From positions 1 through 45,062 of the forward strand of contig CANMDF010000008.1 of the NCBI GenBank assembly GCA_947496605.1: 45,062 nucleotides of DNA. Direction: 5' to 3'. The translations under genes were made by a program, and so were the position numbers. Source of the DNA: an uncultured Paracoccaceae bacterium (GTDB lineage Bacteria; Pseudomonadota; Alphaproteobacteria; Rhodobacterales; Rhodobacteraceae). Position 1 is the first letter of the stretch. Each line of letters begins with the position of its first letter. Under the pieces are notes generated by a model. The model was not told where the DNA came from. It made no database searches and worked only from the letters and a program-made list of their open reading frames with translations. Positions 25,221 to 34,176 of the stretch are shown piece after piece.

Positions 25221-26290
25221 CGGTTGTTCGAGAAGGTGAACATGGATTGTAGGGCATACATGACCCGATCCAACAAGAACCCGATAATGCCGATGGTGAA
25301 CACAGCCACCATGATACGGGCCAGCGATTGTGACGATCCGTTTTGGAATTCATCCCAAACGAACTTACCCAGACCGGGGTTTTGGGCCAGCATCTCAGCG
25401 GCGATCAGAACCATCCAGCCCACACCCAGCGACAGTCGCAAGCCGGTAAAGATCAGCGGCAACGCCGACGGCAGAACAAGCTTTGTGATCTTCGTATATG
25501 TGTTCATCTTTAGAACGCGGCTGACACTGACAAGATCTTTGTCGATGCTGCTTACACCCAAGGCTGTATTGATCAGGGTCGGCCATAGCGAGCAAAGCGT
25601 GACCGTGATGGCCGAGATCAGGAATGATTTGGAAAACATGCCGTCATTGGTTGTGTAGACGGCAGATACAATCATGGTGACAATCGGTAACCACGCCAAG
25701 GGTGAAACTGGTTTGAAAATCTGGATAAGCGGGTTGAGTGCAGCGTTGGCGGTGACCGAAAGACCTGCCGCAATGCCAAGGGGAATGGCCACAATAGAGG
25801 CGATCAGAAACCCGAAAAAGACAGTTTTGATCGACGTCCAGATTTGATCGTAATACGTTGGTTTGCCAGTGTAGACGCGATCACGGACGCGGTCTTCATT
25901 GCCATTTGCAATCAATTCGGCGTTGCGCGCTTCTTGGCGTTCATAGAATGCAGCGGCGCGTTCGCCTTCGCGGATGGCGTCCTGTTGAAGGGCGCCAACC
26001 TGTTCCCAAACTTGCGCAGGTCCGGGGACAGCCCCCAGAGAGGTCTGCACGCGCGGAGCAAGTGTTGCCCACAGCATCAAGAACACGGCAATCGCAAGCA
26101 GTGGGACACCCAGCAAACGCCAGATTTCCCCAAATTGTGCGCGGGGGTTGTCGCCTGCAGCAGCCTTTAGAATTGGCGTCAGCCATGACAGGCCAAATAC
26201 TTTAAACCATGCGTCTGCTTTGTTGATACGGGTAAAAAGACGCGCACGGCGGGCTTCTTTGTCAAATACGTCTGGGTCAATCGCGGTCAT
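25217..26290 (-). CDS. nrtB: Nitrate ABC transporter permease
   Basis: 357 residues from ATG 26290, chosen because longer frames cross the hairpin behind nrtA. One N-terminal membrane segment (LLAIAVFLMLWATLAP) is followed by a soluble stretch of about 100 residues. Then comes the BPD_transp_1 permease core with FFGFLIASIVAIPLGIAAGL and the EAA-like loop (ALGVSSIDKDLVSVSRVLKMN). It is the membrane channel for nitrate import and interacts with the fused ATPase. NrtB is separated from nrtA by a strong hairpin, so it may be made in lower amounts than the binding protein. Confidence 0.93.
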   Translation of the reverse strand: MTAIDPDVFDKEARRARLFTRINKADAWFKVFGLSWLTPILKAAAGDNPRAQFGEIWRLLGVPLLAIAVFLMLWATLAPRVQTSLGAVPGPAQVWEQVGALQQDAIREGERAAAFYERQEARNAELIANGNEDRVRDRVYTGKPTYYDQIWTSIKTVFFGFLIASIVAIPLGIAAGLSVTANAALNPLIQIFKPVSPLAWLPIVTMIVSAVYTTNDGMFSKSFLISAITVTLCSLWPTLINTALGVSSIDKDLVSVSRVLKMNTYTKITKLVLPSALPLIFTGLRLSLGVGWMVLIAAEMLAQNPGLGKFVWDEFQNGSSQSLARIMVAVFTIGIIGFLLDRVMYALQSMFTFSNNR

Positions 26291-26332
26291 ATCGGGCTTC
26301 CAACTGCTGCTTTTGAAAATGGTGGGATCAGG

Positions 26333-26368
26333 CAAAACCCCCTTTGCCTTGATGCAAAGGGGGTTTTG
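26333..26368 (-). terminator. Strong hairpin between nrtA and nrtB
   Basis: A perfect 15-bp stem with CAAAACCCCCTTTGC (26333-26347), loop CTTGAT, and GCAAAGGGGGTTTTG (26354-26368). It lies 4 bases past the nrtA stop in the direction of transcription. The T-run is inside the stem, so it may act as a partial terminator or a 3'-end protector. Either would make nrtA mRNA more abundant than the rest of the operon. Confidence 0.75.
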
Positions 26369-26372
26369 TTGT

Positions 26373-27743
26373 TTAGCCCTGGATCTCGTTATCAACGACA
26401 GTCTGACCGGACTTTAGGCCGATCGGCAGGCTGTCGATGTATGCATTTGGGGTGCGCCCATCGTACGGGATTGCATCAATGATATCTGCAGCGGGCGTTG
26501 CTGCTTTGAAGCCATCGCTATCCCACGGGAAGTCAGCTTCACTTGCCAGATCTTCATCCACAAGCAAGCGGGCGGCTGCAAGATAGAGATCGGGGCGGTA
26601 CACTTCGGCGGCTGTTTCAAAATACCACTCATCCGACATCGTCTCGGGGATTTGGCCCCAGCGACGCATCTGTGTCAGATACCAGATCGCGTCTGAATAG
26701 AATGGGTAGGTCGCGTTATAGCGGAAGAACACGTTAAAGTCAGGTGCTGGGCGGACGTCGCCTTTTTCAAACTCAAAGAAACCGGTCATTGAATTGGCAA
26801 TAACTTCATAGTCCGCGCCAACGTATTCCGGACGCGACAACATCGCCACTGCTTCGGGCCGGTTTTCGTTGTCGTTGGCATCCAGCCACATAGCAGCTCT
26901 GATCAGTGCTTTGGTCAACGCCAGTGTGGTGTTGGGGTTTTCTTCTGCAAATTCCGCGGTGATCCCAAAGACTTTTTCGGGGTTGTTCTTCCACATGTCG
27001 TAGTCGGTGATCACTGGCACACCAATGCCCTTAAACACAGCCTGTTGGTTCCAAGGCTCACCCACAGCATAGCCGAATATTGTACCCGCTTCCATTGTGG
27101 CCGGCATCTGCGGTGGCGGTGTCACGGACAACAGAACATCAGCTGCAATTTGCCCGGAGATATCTTGCGGGCTGTAATATCCTGGTTCAAGGCCCCCTGC
27201 GGCTAGCCAGTAACGGATTTCATAGTTGTGGGTAGAGACAGGGAAAACCATGCCCATATTAAACGGCTCGCCACGGTCTTTGTAGTCTTCGACAACTGGC
27301 GCCAATGCACTGGCGCTAATGGGGTGTTGCGGACGACCGTCGTCCATCAAGGGGACGTTCGGCTTCATTTCATCCCAGATTTCATTGGAAACGGTAATGG
27401 CATTTCCGTTCAGGTCCATTGAAAACGGGGTGATGATATGTGCCTCGGTCCCGTAGCCAATCGTCGCGGCAAGCGGTTGGCCCGCTAACATATGTGCGCC
27501 ATCCAATTGACCACTGATGACGCCATCAAGCAGTACCTTCCAATTGGCCTGCGCTTCCAGTGTGACGAAAAGCCCTTCGTCTTCAAAATACCCCAGCTCA
27601 TATGCCACTGCCAGTGGCGCCATATCGGTCAGTTTTATGAAGCCCAATGTCAGGTCTTCCTTTTCAAGATCTAGCATCTGGGCAGAAGCTGCCGAGGCAA
27701 ATAGGCTGGACGAGGCCATCAAGACTGCGATCGTTTTTCTCAT
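26373..27743 (-). CDS. nrtA: Nitrate-binding protein NrtA
   Basis: 456 residues. A signal peptide ([21 protein letters not shown]) precedes the mature NrtA/SsuA-type substrate-binding fold, with [21 protein letters not shown] and [20 protein letters not shown]. It captures nitrate or nitrite in the periplasm for NrtB/NrtCD. An AAAAGGAACT ribosome binding site is present. The 250-base leader carries a terminator with an overlapping hexaloop hairpin, so expression is probably controlled by NasT. The signal resembles a Sec rather than a lipoprotein signal. Confidence 0.95.
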   Translation of the reverse strand: MRKTIAVLMASSSLFASAASAQMLDLEKEDLTLGFIKLTDMAPLAVAYELGYFEDEGLFVTLEAQANWKVLLDGVISGQLDGAHMLAGQPLAATIGYGTEAHIITPFSMDLNGNAITVSNEIWDEMKPNVPLMDDGRPQHPISASALAPVVEDYKDRGEPFNMGMVFPVSTHNYEIRYWLAAGGLEPGYYSPQDISGQIAADVLLSVTPPPQMPATMEAGTIFGYAVGEPWNQQAVFKGIGVPVITDYDMWKNNPEKVFGITAEFAEENPNTTLALTKALIRAAMWLDANDNENRPEAVAMLSRPEYVGADYEVIANSMTGFFEFEKGDVRPAPDFNVFFRYNATYPFYSDAIWYLTQMRRWGQIPETMSDEWYFETAAEVYRPDLYLAAARLLVDEDLASEADFPWDSDGFKAATPAADIIDAIPYDGRTPNAYIDSLPIGLKSGQTVVDNEIQG

Positions 27744-27761
27744 GGTGAGTTCCTTTTAAAG

Positions 27762-27835
27762 GCCCCGAAGGGCAAACAAAAAAGCCGCACGCAGGATCAC
27801 GGGGAGGACCGTGTTCCATACGAGCGGCTTTGCTC
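27762..27835 (-). promoter_or_regulatory. nrtA leader: terminator plus ANTAR-type hexaloop hairpin
   Basis: On the minus strand the hairpin GAGC-AAAGCC-GCTC (27822-27835) has a 6-base loop with A at position 1 and G at 4, the loop signature of ANTAR targets. Its 3' part overlaps the 5' arm of an intrinsic terminator (AAAGCCGC ... GCGGCTTTTTTG, about 27778-27833). That terminator has an inner stem CACGG-TCCTCC-CCGTG. A GCCC-TTCG-GGGC stem (27762-27773) follows. Forming the hexaloop hairpin would break the terminator. Upstream, TTGGCC-AGACC-GGCCAA (27901-27917) may be the first hairpin, although its loop has 5 bases. NasT binding is inferred. Confidence 0.65.
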
Positions 27836-27996
27836 TTGGGAGGGGTGCTGGCTTCGTTGTCAGCTCCGAAACTGGGGCAACATTGCCCTTTGAAACCATG
27901 TTGGCCGGTCTGGCCAAATGAGGGCAATGATATTTCTACGCTGCAGCAAGATTTTACGCCGCAATGCAGCAAGTGCTTATGATTTAGGCGTAGCGA

Positions 27997-29130
27997 CTAG
28001 GAGAAATCGAAGGTTTTGCCGTCAAAAAAGGCATCAGGGGCAAGAATCATATGTCCGCGTGTCGAAGCGACAGCCGTTTCAAATTGTAGCGCGCCTTCCT
28101 GTTTTTCAGAGGCGCCCGGCATATCGGCCCCAAGGCCCGACAAATTTTGGCGGTACAGGTCAGATCGAAAGCATTTCTTTGCCTCGTCTATCCCCACACT
28201 GTCCGCACCGAGCTGACTTGCGATCCATGCGGCCTGGCTACGCCAGGGAAAGGTCGCGGCATGTCTATGAAACCGCAAGAAGCGTTCAATCGCTACCGGG
28301 GTGGCATGTTGTTTGGGGGCGATGTGGCCGGTCAACGCCGGATCTATCAGATCATGCGTCATACTTAGATGTTCGCTGCGGCCCAGAATTTCCACCGCAA
28401 GCGGTGTGTTCTGGGCCTTGTCGAGCCACGCACAGGCCTGAAAGACAGCGCGCATCAATTTGCGACCAATATCAGCATTCGCTTTGATCCAGTCGTGACG
28501 GACTGCAAGAACCTTTTCGGGTGCAAACTGCCATACATCACGACCGCTCATCATCAGTTGTGCGACGTTTTGTTGGACTGCGACACTTCCCCAAGGTTCG
28601 CCTACCCAAAAAGTATCAACAAAACCGTCAGCAATCGCATCAGCCATCCGTGGTGGTGGCACAGTGATTTCCTCAATCTGAAGCTCGGGCACGGAAGATG
28701 TCCAATACGATAGCAGCAGCCGATGCATAGAATGGTGAAAGGGGACTCCAACGCGCAGGGTTTCTCCCCTGCGCAGGCTAAGCGCGCGAAGCAGCGCATG
28801 CGCATCGCCAAATGGCACGTGGCCGATGTCTGCTGCCAACGTATTCGACACGCCAAAAACGGTTCCATTGACTGATAACACCATCAGCGTGTCGATCTTT
28901 GCCGGCAACCCACCAAGCCCGATCGACATGGCAACCGGCATTGGCGAAAGCATTTGCGCTGCATCTAAATGCCCAAGCGCTAACATGTCCCGCAGTGCGG
29001 ACCAAGACGGTTGGCGCACCAGATTGAGCGCAAGACCTTCTTCAGATGCAAAACCCAATTCCTTTGCAATGACGAGAGGGGCACAGTCCACGAGAGGAAC
29101 ATAGCCACAGTTCAGAGTTGTCGGGCTCAT
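27997..29130 (-). CDS. nasS: Nitrate/nitrite sensor NasS (NrtA paralogue)
   Basis: 377 residues, homologous to NrtA but without a signal peptide (starts MSPTTLNCGYVPLVDCAPLV), so cytoplasmic. It has the binding-protein fold with LDAAQMLSPMPVAMSIGLGG and a WVGEPWGS segment. In NasS/NasT systems NasS holds NasT inactive until nitrate or nitrite binds. The gene overlaps nasT by four bases. It is followed by the 250-base nrtA leader. Confidence 0.9.
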   Translation of the reverse strand: MSPTTLNCGYVPLVDCAPLVIAKELGFASEEGLALNLVRQPSWSALRDMLALGHLDAAQMLSPMPVAMSIGLGGLPAKIDTLMVLSVNGTVFGVSNTLAADIGHVPFGDAHALLRALSLRRGETLRVGVPFHHSMHRLLLSYWTSSVPELQIEEITVPPPRMADAIADGFVDTFWVGEPWGSVAVQQNVAQLMMSGRDVWQFAPEKVLAVRHDWIKANADIGRKLMRAVFQACAWLDKAQNTPLAVEILGRSEHLSMTHDLIDPALTGHIAPKQHATPVAIERFLRFHRHAATFPWRSQAAWIASQLGADSVGIDEAKKCFRSDLYRQNLSGLGADMPGASEKQEGALQFETAVASTRGHMILAPDAFFDGKTFDFS

Positions 29131-29711
29131 GACAGCAGATCCGCTGCAGTCACGAGGGCACTGGCGACATCGATGACTTTGCGGTTTTGCCCCATCGCGG
29201 TTTTTCTCAAAAGACCATATGCTTCATCTTCTGACAGTTTGCGTTGACGCATGAGAATGCCCTTGGCGCGATCAATCGTTTTTCGGTCTTCTAGCGCCTG
29301 TTTGGCGGCGTTCAGCTCTGCCTGCATCTGACGCATCATCTTGAAACGCGCGATAGCCGTTTGCAAAACCGGTTTGATACGGTCCATTTTCAGCCCATCA
29401 ACCACGTAGGCACTGACCCCTGCCATAAGCGCCGCCTGCGTTAGATCTTCGTCCGTTTGATCAACAAAGAGCGCCACAGCTCTCTTTGAGGTCTCGGTCG
29501 CGTGCGAGATATGCTCTAGCATGTCGCGATCCGGATTGGTCAGATCAATAAGAACGATATCGGGTGCGAAACCCCTCACAGTTCGTTCGAGTGCGGAAAT
29601 CTGTGCAACAGCTTTTACATCGGACCAGCCTGCAGTGTTCAATGAGTCAACGATCTCTCGGACACGTTCTGGATTTGGCTCAACAACAAGAATACGAAGG
29701 TCTGTGTTCAT
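29127..29711 (-). CDS. nasT: ANTAR antiterminator NasT
   Basis: 194 residues. A receiver-like domain (1-120, ILVVEPNPERVREI, IVLIDLTNPD) is joined by a helix (MMRQMQAELNAAKQALEDRK) to a C-terminal ANTAR RNA-binding domain (TIDRAKGILMRQRKLSEDEAY, then GLLRKTAMGQNRKVIDVA). It should prevent termination in the nrtA leader when released by NasS. It is the first gene of the cluster. The 190 bases upstream should hold the promoter, but I found no convincing one. Confidence 0.92.
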   Translation of the reverse strand: MNTDLRILVVEPNPERVREIVDSLNTAGWSDVKAVAQISALERTVRGFAPDIVLIDLTNPDRDMLEHISHATETSKRAVALFVDQTDEDLTQAALMAGVSAYVVDGLKMDRIKPVLQTAIARFKMMRQMQAELNAAKQALEDRKTIDRAKGILMRQRKLSEDEAYGLLRKTAMGQNRKVIDVASALVTAADLLS

Positions 29712-30116
29712 ACGCTGTCATTCTCTGCCAATCGTGAGAGGTCAACTCAATCATGAGGCATCTTAAGGTGTCCTGGGTGAATGATGCACATTAATGCAGC
29801 ATTTCGCAGTCAACTGCCTACATTTCGCTCCACCTAAGATGGGCTCGACCGCAAGCACAACACATTCAAGGCAGGCAATTCGTAAGGCATTGTGAGCATA
29901 AATCTATTGAAGAGACGTCCCCCTTAACCGCCAGTGCAATTTACTACGCTCACAGCATAGTGGAGACGGCTGTTGATATTGATACGGCTAAGGTAGGCAC
30001 CGTCCGCAACTTGATCCTTGACCGCTACATCTATGCTGCGGGCCGTACGAATGGCTGGTTATTACGCCTTATTGCAGCATCAAAATCTTCGCCCCCGCAG
30101 CACCTTCCGCGCTGCT

Positions 30117-30205
30117 TGCGCGTGCAGCGAGAAAAAGCTATGGCCGATTTGGGCTCTTTTGGCACCTTTGCTGCAATGCGTTTGAAGGTCGGCTTCACGA
30201 ATTTC
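30117..30205. repeat. Dispersed repeat, copy F
   Basis: The modules GCAGCGAGAAAAAG, TTGGGCTCTTTTGGCACCTT, then TGCTGCAATG and GGTCGGCTT have counterparts in the same order at 40075-40155 (copy G). The two copies are about 10 kb apart and in the same orientation. Confidence 0.5.
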
Positions 30206-30249
30206 GGACGATTCATCCACCAAGCCGCAAAGAGAAGGCTCAGAATGTC

Positions 30250-30417
30250 TTCCCTGTTCGCTCTGACCAATTCGCTGATGCCAAACCAAGATTCCCTGTT
30301 AATTGACTTAGGGAACTCCTGCCTAAGCCACTGTTTTCGTAATGGCAATCCGTGCGATAAACTCGAATATCAACAAAATTGGGATTTTTCCCTGTATTTT
30401 CCCTGTTAACAGGGAAA
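30250..30417. repeat. TTCCCTGT repeats ending in a 20-bp palindrome
   Basis: TTCCCTGT occurs at 30250, 30292, 30388 and 30399; three of these continue to TTCCCTGTT. The last forms a perfect 20-bp palindrome, TTTCCCTGTTAACAGGGAAA (30398-30417). The spacing is irregular and there are no CRISPR-like spacers. The block may be a remnant of a mobile element end or a protein-binding array. Confidence 0.5.
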
Positions 30418-30948
30418 CCTAGCGCAGACCGCCTAGCTCCAAACTGCGCCCACAGCCAGCATTTCTCCTCAAGACGCTGATACGCAGAGCTCCAGTAAAT
30501 AGTGCCGTTGTTTCCGGAGGTTGCGAGGGTACGTTTCGGAAGCAGATGCTCTACAGCCGCATTTTTCTACCAAACAACCGCATCAGTCTGCATTTGCCAT
30601 TTCCGCGATACACTTAGCAGACATTTTAGAGGTTTGCGCTGCGCATCCCAATAATCTGGGCATCGGTAAAACGACACTGTCGCATTTGTTTGCTCCTTCA
30701 AAGGTTGAGCAAACTCTACATTAGACTGAGGGAAGTTTCGGGGGGCAGGTCATGGTCAGCAGATGAATCGGTCATATTCGAGAACTTCTGAAACGCTTAA
30801 TTAGCCTGACGACTGGACTGTCATCAGAACAAACTAGATTGACGGCAGCTCCCATTTTCGCAATTATTACAGTAAGTAGCTCGGAAAATAAGCCTTTCGG
30901 AGCCTGAAACAAACCAAATTATGTTTATTCTCAGAAGGTTCTTGAGCT

Positions 30949-32172
30949 TTGCCACACTCCCGGGCTCCGGCGGTCCTTGACCAAAGCCGGGAGCGAGATA
31001 CCAACAGACAGCCATCGGATCTACCATATCGCTTTTCGATCTGGCTGGATGTTCTCAGAGTGACGGCTGTCTTCACGGTAGTCCTAGGTCATTTGGCTGA
31101 AGGTGATTTTTTTCAAACCCATATTTTCATATTTGCCAATCTGAACCTTGCCAGTGATGCCGTCATCATATTCTTCGTTATTTCAGGTGTCGTAATTGCG
31201 TTGGCGGCTGAAAGAGACGGAACTCTCGAACGCTTTGCCTTTCATCGGCTGACGCGCCTTTGGAGTGTCTTGCTACCCGCCATCATTCTAACAATCGCCT
31301 TTGACGCCATAGGGGCTAGACTTGCACCTGAGGTCTATGAACTTGTAAATAAAAATGACGAACACGCATTCGCATACGAATTGCTGCGAACAATCAGCCT
31401 CACAAATGGCTGGCACGGCACCGTAAGCTCTGTGACGTTTGGATCAAACATTCCTCTCTGGTCGCTGAGCTATGAGGCGGCATTCTATTTGATATTTGCC
31501 ATCGCGCTGTTTTGCAAAGGCCTTCTAAGGCTCTTTTTGATAGGCGTTATTGTTTACCTCGTTGGCTTGCCGGTCATTCTGCTTATGCCATCATGGTTGT
31601 TGGGGGTGCTCGTTTTGCACGTCAAGCCCCGACGGGTATCAGACCCTGTTGTCGGCTGGACATACGCGATTGTTGGTCTTGCTATCTTGTTCTTACTCAG
31701 CTTGCTGAGGATAAATCACGATCTCCGCGATGTTACAGAGCAACTCTTTGGCACCGTGAATTACCGGTACGTCCTGCAGTTCGCTGATGAGTTCCTGTGG
31801 AACGCCGTCATAGGCATTTGCCTTGCAATGCATCTGGTCGGTGTCAGAAGACTCACGTCGCAAAGCACGCCTGCGGCGCCCAAGTGGTTCGGCAAATCTG
31901 TGCGCTGGACCGCCGGGGCGAGTTTCTCCATTTACGTCGTCCACTACCCAACATTGCATCTTCTAAAGGCGATCTTGCCGGAGGCAATGCCTTTCTATGA
32001 CGGAGCGCTTTTGCTGTTTACGCTAGCCATATGTTTCTGTTTCGCTGCGGTTTTTGAACGCCCCATAAAACCTCTTCGTAGGCGCCTTCGCCCATATTGG
32101 CTACACTTTGTGGGTTGGTTTGTTGCAACGTCCACTGCCGTTGATGATGGGGAAAAGAAGCGAACGTCGTGA
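30949..32172 (+). CDS. Acyltransferase-3 family membrane protein
   Basis: 407 residues with about ten membrane segments. The start is probably TTG 30949 (AAGG about 10 bases upstream). Typical elements are LDVLRVTAVFTVVLGH with the catalytic-type His, FFVISGVVIAL, and FHRLTRLWSVLLPA with the conserved Arg pair. A cytoplasmic C-terminal tail follows. Members of this family transfer acetyl or other acyl groups to sugars of exopolysaccharide, LPS or other surface glycans. An SGNH hydrolase gene follows. In OafB-type enzymes the two domains are fused; here they are separate. Confidence 0.88.
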   Translation: MPHSRAPAVLDQSRERDTNRQPSDLPYRFSIWLDVLRVTAVFTVVLGHLAEGDFFQTHIFIFANLNLASDAVIIFFVISGVVIALAAERDGTLERFAFHRLTRLWSVLLPAIILTIAFDAIGARLAPEVYELVNKNDEHAFAYELLRTISLTNGWHGTVSSVTFGSNIPLWSLSYEAAFYLIFAIALFCKGLLRLFLIGVIVYLVGLPVILLMPSWLLGVLVLHVKPRRVSDPVVGWTYAIVGLAILFLLSLLRINHDLRDVTEQLFGTVNYRYVLQFADEFLWNAVIGICLAMHLVGVRRLTSQSTPAAPKWFGKSVRWTAGASFSIYVVHYPTLHLLKAILPEAMPFYDGALLLFTLAICFCFAAVFERPIKPLRRRLRPYWLHFVGWFVATSTAVDDGEKKRTS

Positions 32173-32281
32173 CTAAAATACGTTGCAACAGCCGCGACAT
32201 TGCCGATGTATTGGTCGGGTATGATTTGGTTGTTGAATGAAGTCTTTCCAAAAAAGGTGTTCAAAGATTGGCCGTCACCGG

Positions 32282-33013
32282 ATGACAAGTAAGTCAAAAA
32301 AATACGCTACCATCGCACTCCTTTTTGCGGTGGCTTTTGGTTTGGGTTTTGCTGACTTTCGAGGTGCTTACCATTGGGCCTCTGGTAATCCGAGTAGCGG
32401 TGAGGCGAGAGGCGTTTTTTCACGCTCAGTCATAGTGGAGAGAAAGACCCGCAGGGAGTTGTTCGCGCAGTTTTCTCCAACATCAGAGTTTGTCATGATT
32501 GGCGATAGCATAACGGCGCGCGGTCATTGGAATGAGTTTCTTCCCCAATTCAGCTTGGCAAACAGGGGGATAGATGGCGACACAACCCAAGATGTTTTGG
32601 GTAGAATGGACGGGATAGTGAGCGTACGCCCACGTGTCGCGTTTGTGATGTTAGGCATTAACGACTTAAGTTATGGCGTTGGTGTAGATCAAGTTTTCTC
32701 CAATTATTCCCAGATCGTGGAAACGCTGATATCCAACGGCACAACACCAATTATTCAGAGTACGGTGGCGTGCAGTATCGCAATGTGTGGCGGCAGAAAT
32801 GACGACGTAGGTGCGCTAAACCTGAAGCTTCAGCGCTATGCAGATGAGCGAGGAGTAATGTTCATCAACCTCAATGAAAGGCTGGCCACCGTCGAAGAGG
32901 GTCTAAGACAGGATCTGACAGACGATGGTTTACATTTAAACGGTGCGGGGTATGCGCGTTGGATAGACCTAATCGAACCTGTTTTGAACGACTTGGTAGC
33001 GACCAACCGGTAA
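32282..33013 (+). CDS. SGNH/GDSL hydrolase with N-terminal membrane segment
   Basis: About 243 residues from ATG 32282; an ATG at 32237 would add 15. The N-terminus is a signal anchor (YATIALLFAVAFGLGFA). SGNH blocks are GDSIT (catalytic Ser), NRGIDGDT, GIND and DGLHLNGAGY (Asp/His). It is probably a periplasmic esterase or acyltransferase acting on an acylated carbohydrate. The acyltransferase-3 gene just upstream supports joint work in surface glycan acylation. The CSIAMCGG cysteines may form a disulfide. Confidence 0.85.
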   Translation: MTSKSKKYATIALLFAVAFGLGFADFRGAYHWASGNPSSGEARGVFSRSVIVERKTRRELFAQFSPTSEFVMIGDSITARGHWNEFLPQFSLANRGIDGDTTQDVLGRMDGIVSVRPRVAFVMLGINDLSYGVGVDQVFSNYSQIVETLISNGTTPIIQSTVACSIAMCGGRNDDVGALNLKLQRYADERGVMFINLNERLATVEEGLRQDLTDDGLHLNGAGYARWIDLIEPVLNDLVATNR

Positions 33014-33407
33014 ATGTCATCACACGATCTAGTGTTCCAAGATGTCTGTCATCAGAGTTCTTGGAACCAATGGCGGCCTAACCTAAGAGAGAGTTTGGCT
33101 CATCTTGTTTGTTTGATTATGCGGCGTGCTGGCGGTGATGCAAGCGCCGCGCTTCCGAGTGTCTTTCGGTTGATCCTTTCGCGTTGGCAGTACAATCCCC
33201 ATTACGGGCAATTGTGCTGTGCTCTGCATTTTCGGGAGTCTGCGCGCATACTTTTGAAACATTTTGCCTGCAGATTAAAGCGGTGACAATAAACGGTTTT
33301 GGCATATTGATGCATCCTACGTAAGCGTTGCATCTGGGGCCCAAATCGACGCAAGAATTTCCTCCTGATCATGACATACTGCCGCAAAACAAGACGAGGC
33401 GGCAGTC
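33014..33407. other. Gap before IS66 genes; possible left end
   Basis: No gene is supported. GTAAGCGTTGCATCTGGGGC starts at 33321, and GTAAGCG is how IS66 ends typically begin. It lies 87 bases before tnpA. I could not find the matching inverted end near 43.4 kb, so the boundary is uncertain. Confidence 0.35.
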
Positions 33408-33809
33408 ATGGGGAAATTCCCGCAATCCTTCGAAGTCTACGGCTTCACTATCGAAGTCCACGCTGGCGGCCGCCGTGTTTGGCCACCCAGCTTCAAGCGG
33501 TTCGTAAAAGACAAGCTTGACTGCGGTGAATTGGCGGTCGGCGACGTCATGCAAACCTGCAACGTCTCGCAGTCTCTCGTCTACAAATGGCGCTCAGATG
33601 TCCGACGCGCCGGCACGCGCAAGACATCGCGCCGTGAAGAACGGGTGTTCTCAGAGATCGTCATCCAGGACAATACATGTCCGAAACCAGCTAATCCCAG
33701 CGGGGATCAAATCATCCTCCGATTCAAGGATGTCGATCTTGCCCTTCCTGCCGCTTATCCAGTCGATGATCTGATTAAGGTTATTCTGGCTGTTGAGGCA
33801 TCAAAATGA
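33408..33809 (+). CDS. tnpA: IS66-family TnpA (helix-turn-helix)
   Basis: 133 residues. The centre is a helix-turn-helix of the IS66/IS3 accessory type (VKDKLDCGELAVGDVMQTCN, then VSQSLVYKWRSDVRRAG). It overlaps tnpB by four bases (ATGA). TnpA is required with TnpB for IS66 transposition but is not the catalytic enzyme. The frame is intact. Confidence 0.85.
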   Translation: MGKFPQSFEVYGFTIEVHAGGRRVWPPSFKRFVKDKLDCGELAVGDVMQTCNVSQSLVYKWRSDVRRAGTRKTSRREERVFSEIVIQDNTCPKPANPSGDQIILRFKDVDLALPAAYPVDDLIKVILAVEASK

Positions 33810-34156
33810 TCTCACCATCCGGCAATTTCAAACTGTATCTGGCGTCGAAGCCGGTCGACTTTCGCAAAGGGATGGATGGCCTAGCGGCGATTGTCATGAA
33901 CGAATTTGATCTGGATCCCTTCAGTGGCGCCATCTTCATTTTCCGCTCCAAACGGGCGGATCGGCTGAAACTGATCGTTTGGGACGGTACGGGTCTCGTC
34001 ATGACATACAAGCGCATTGAGGGTGCCGGCTTTGTCTGGCCGCAGATGGCGGATGGAGTCATCACCATCAATCGATCGCAGTTCGAGGCCCTGTTTGAAG
34101 GCCTGGACTGGCAGCGCGTCGTACCGCGACACACTCGCCGACCGGTGGCGGTCTAG
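33806..34156 (+). CDS. tnpB: IS66-family accessory protein TnpB
   Basis: 116 residues, typical length for IS66 Orf2. It has the diagnostic VDFRKGMDGLAAIV, then IFIFRSKRADRLKLIVWDGT and GLVMTYKRIEGAGFVWP. It functions with TnpA and TnpC in transposition; its biochemical role is not known. The gene is complete. It is followed after 20 bases by a gene that is not tnpC, unlike the standard layout. Confidence 0.95.
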   Translation: MISPSGNFKLYLASKPVDFRKGMDGLAAIVMNEFDLDPFSGAIFIFRSKRADRLKLIVWDGTGLVMTYKRIEGAGFVWPQMADGVITINRSQFEALFEGLDWQRVVPRHTRRPVAV

Positions 34157-34176
34157 ATGGCCGAAGGGTATCTGTC

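Larger units (their letters stand above)
29712..30948. other. 1.2-kb non-coding stretch with repeat remnants
   Basis: No gene is supported. The longest + frame (29960-30409) lacks a start signal and runs through repeat sequence. A copy of another repeat type lies at 30117-30205 (GCGCGTGCAGCGAGAAAAAG, GGGCTCTTTTGGCACCTTTG) and resembles 40070-40155. The right part looks like leftovers of mobile DNA, judged by the repeated TTCCCTGTT motifs. Confidence 0.45.

Noticed and set aside
27930..27960. Possible sigma-54 promoter upstream of nrtA (GG...GC pattern in GGCGTAAAATCTTGC, minus strand)
   Set aside because: The GG-to-GC distance is one base too long and the -24 element lacks the leading T.
29960..30409. 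149-codon + strand frame
   Set aside because: No ribosome binding site, no family resemblance; it runs through repeat copy F and the TTCCCTGT block.
30250..30417. CRISPR array
   Set aside because: The repeated octamers are unevenly spaced and there are no uniform spacers or cas genes.
33078..33106. GAGAGTTTGGCTCATC resembling the start of a 16S rRNA gene
   Set aside because: The similarity ends after a few bases; no rRNA follows.
33014..33286. 90-codon frame after the SGNH gene
   Set aside because: No start signal; composition unlike real proteins here.
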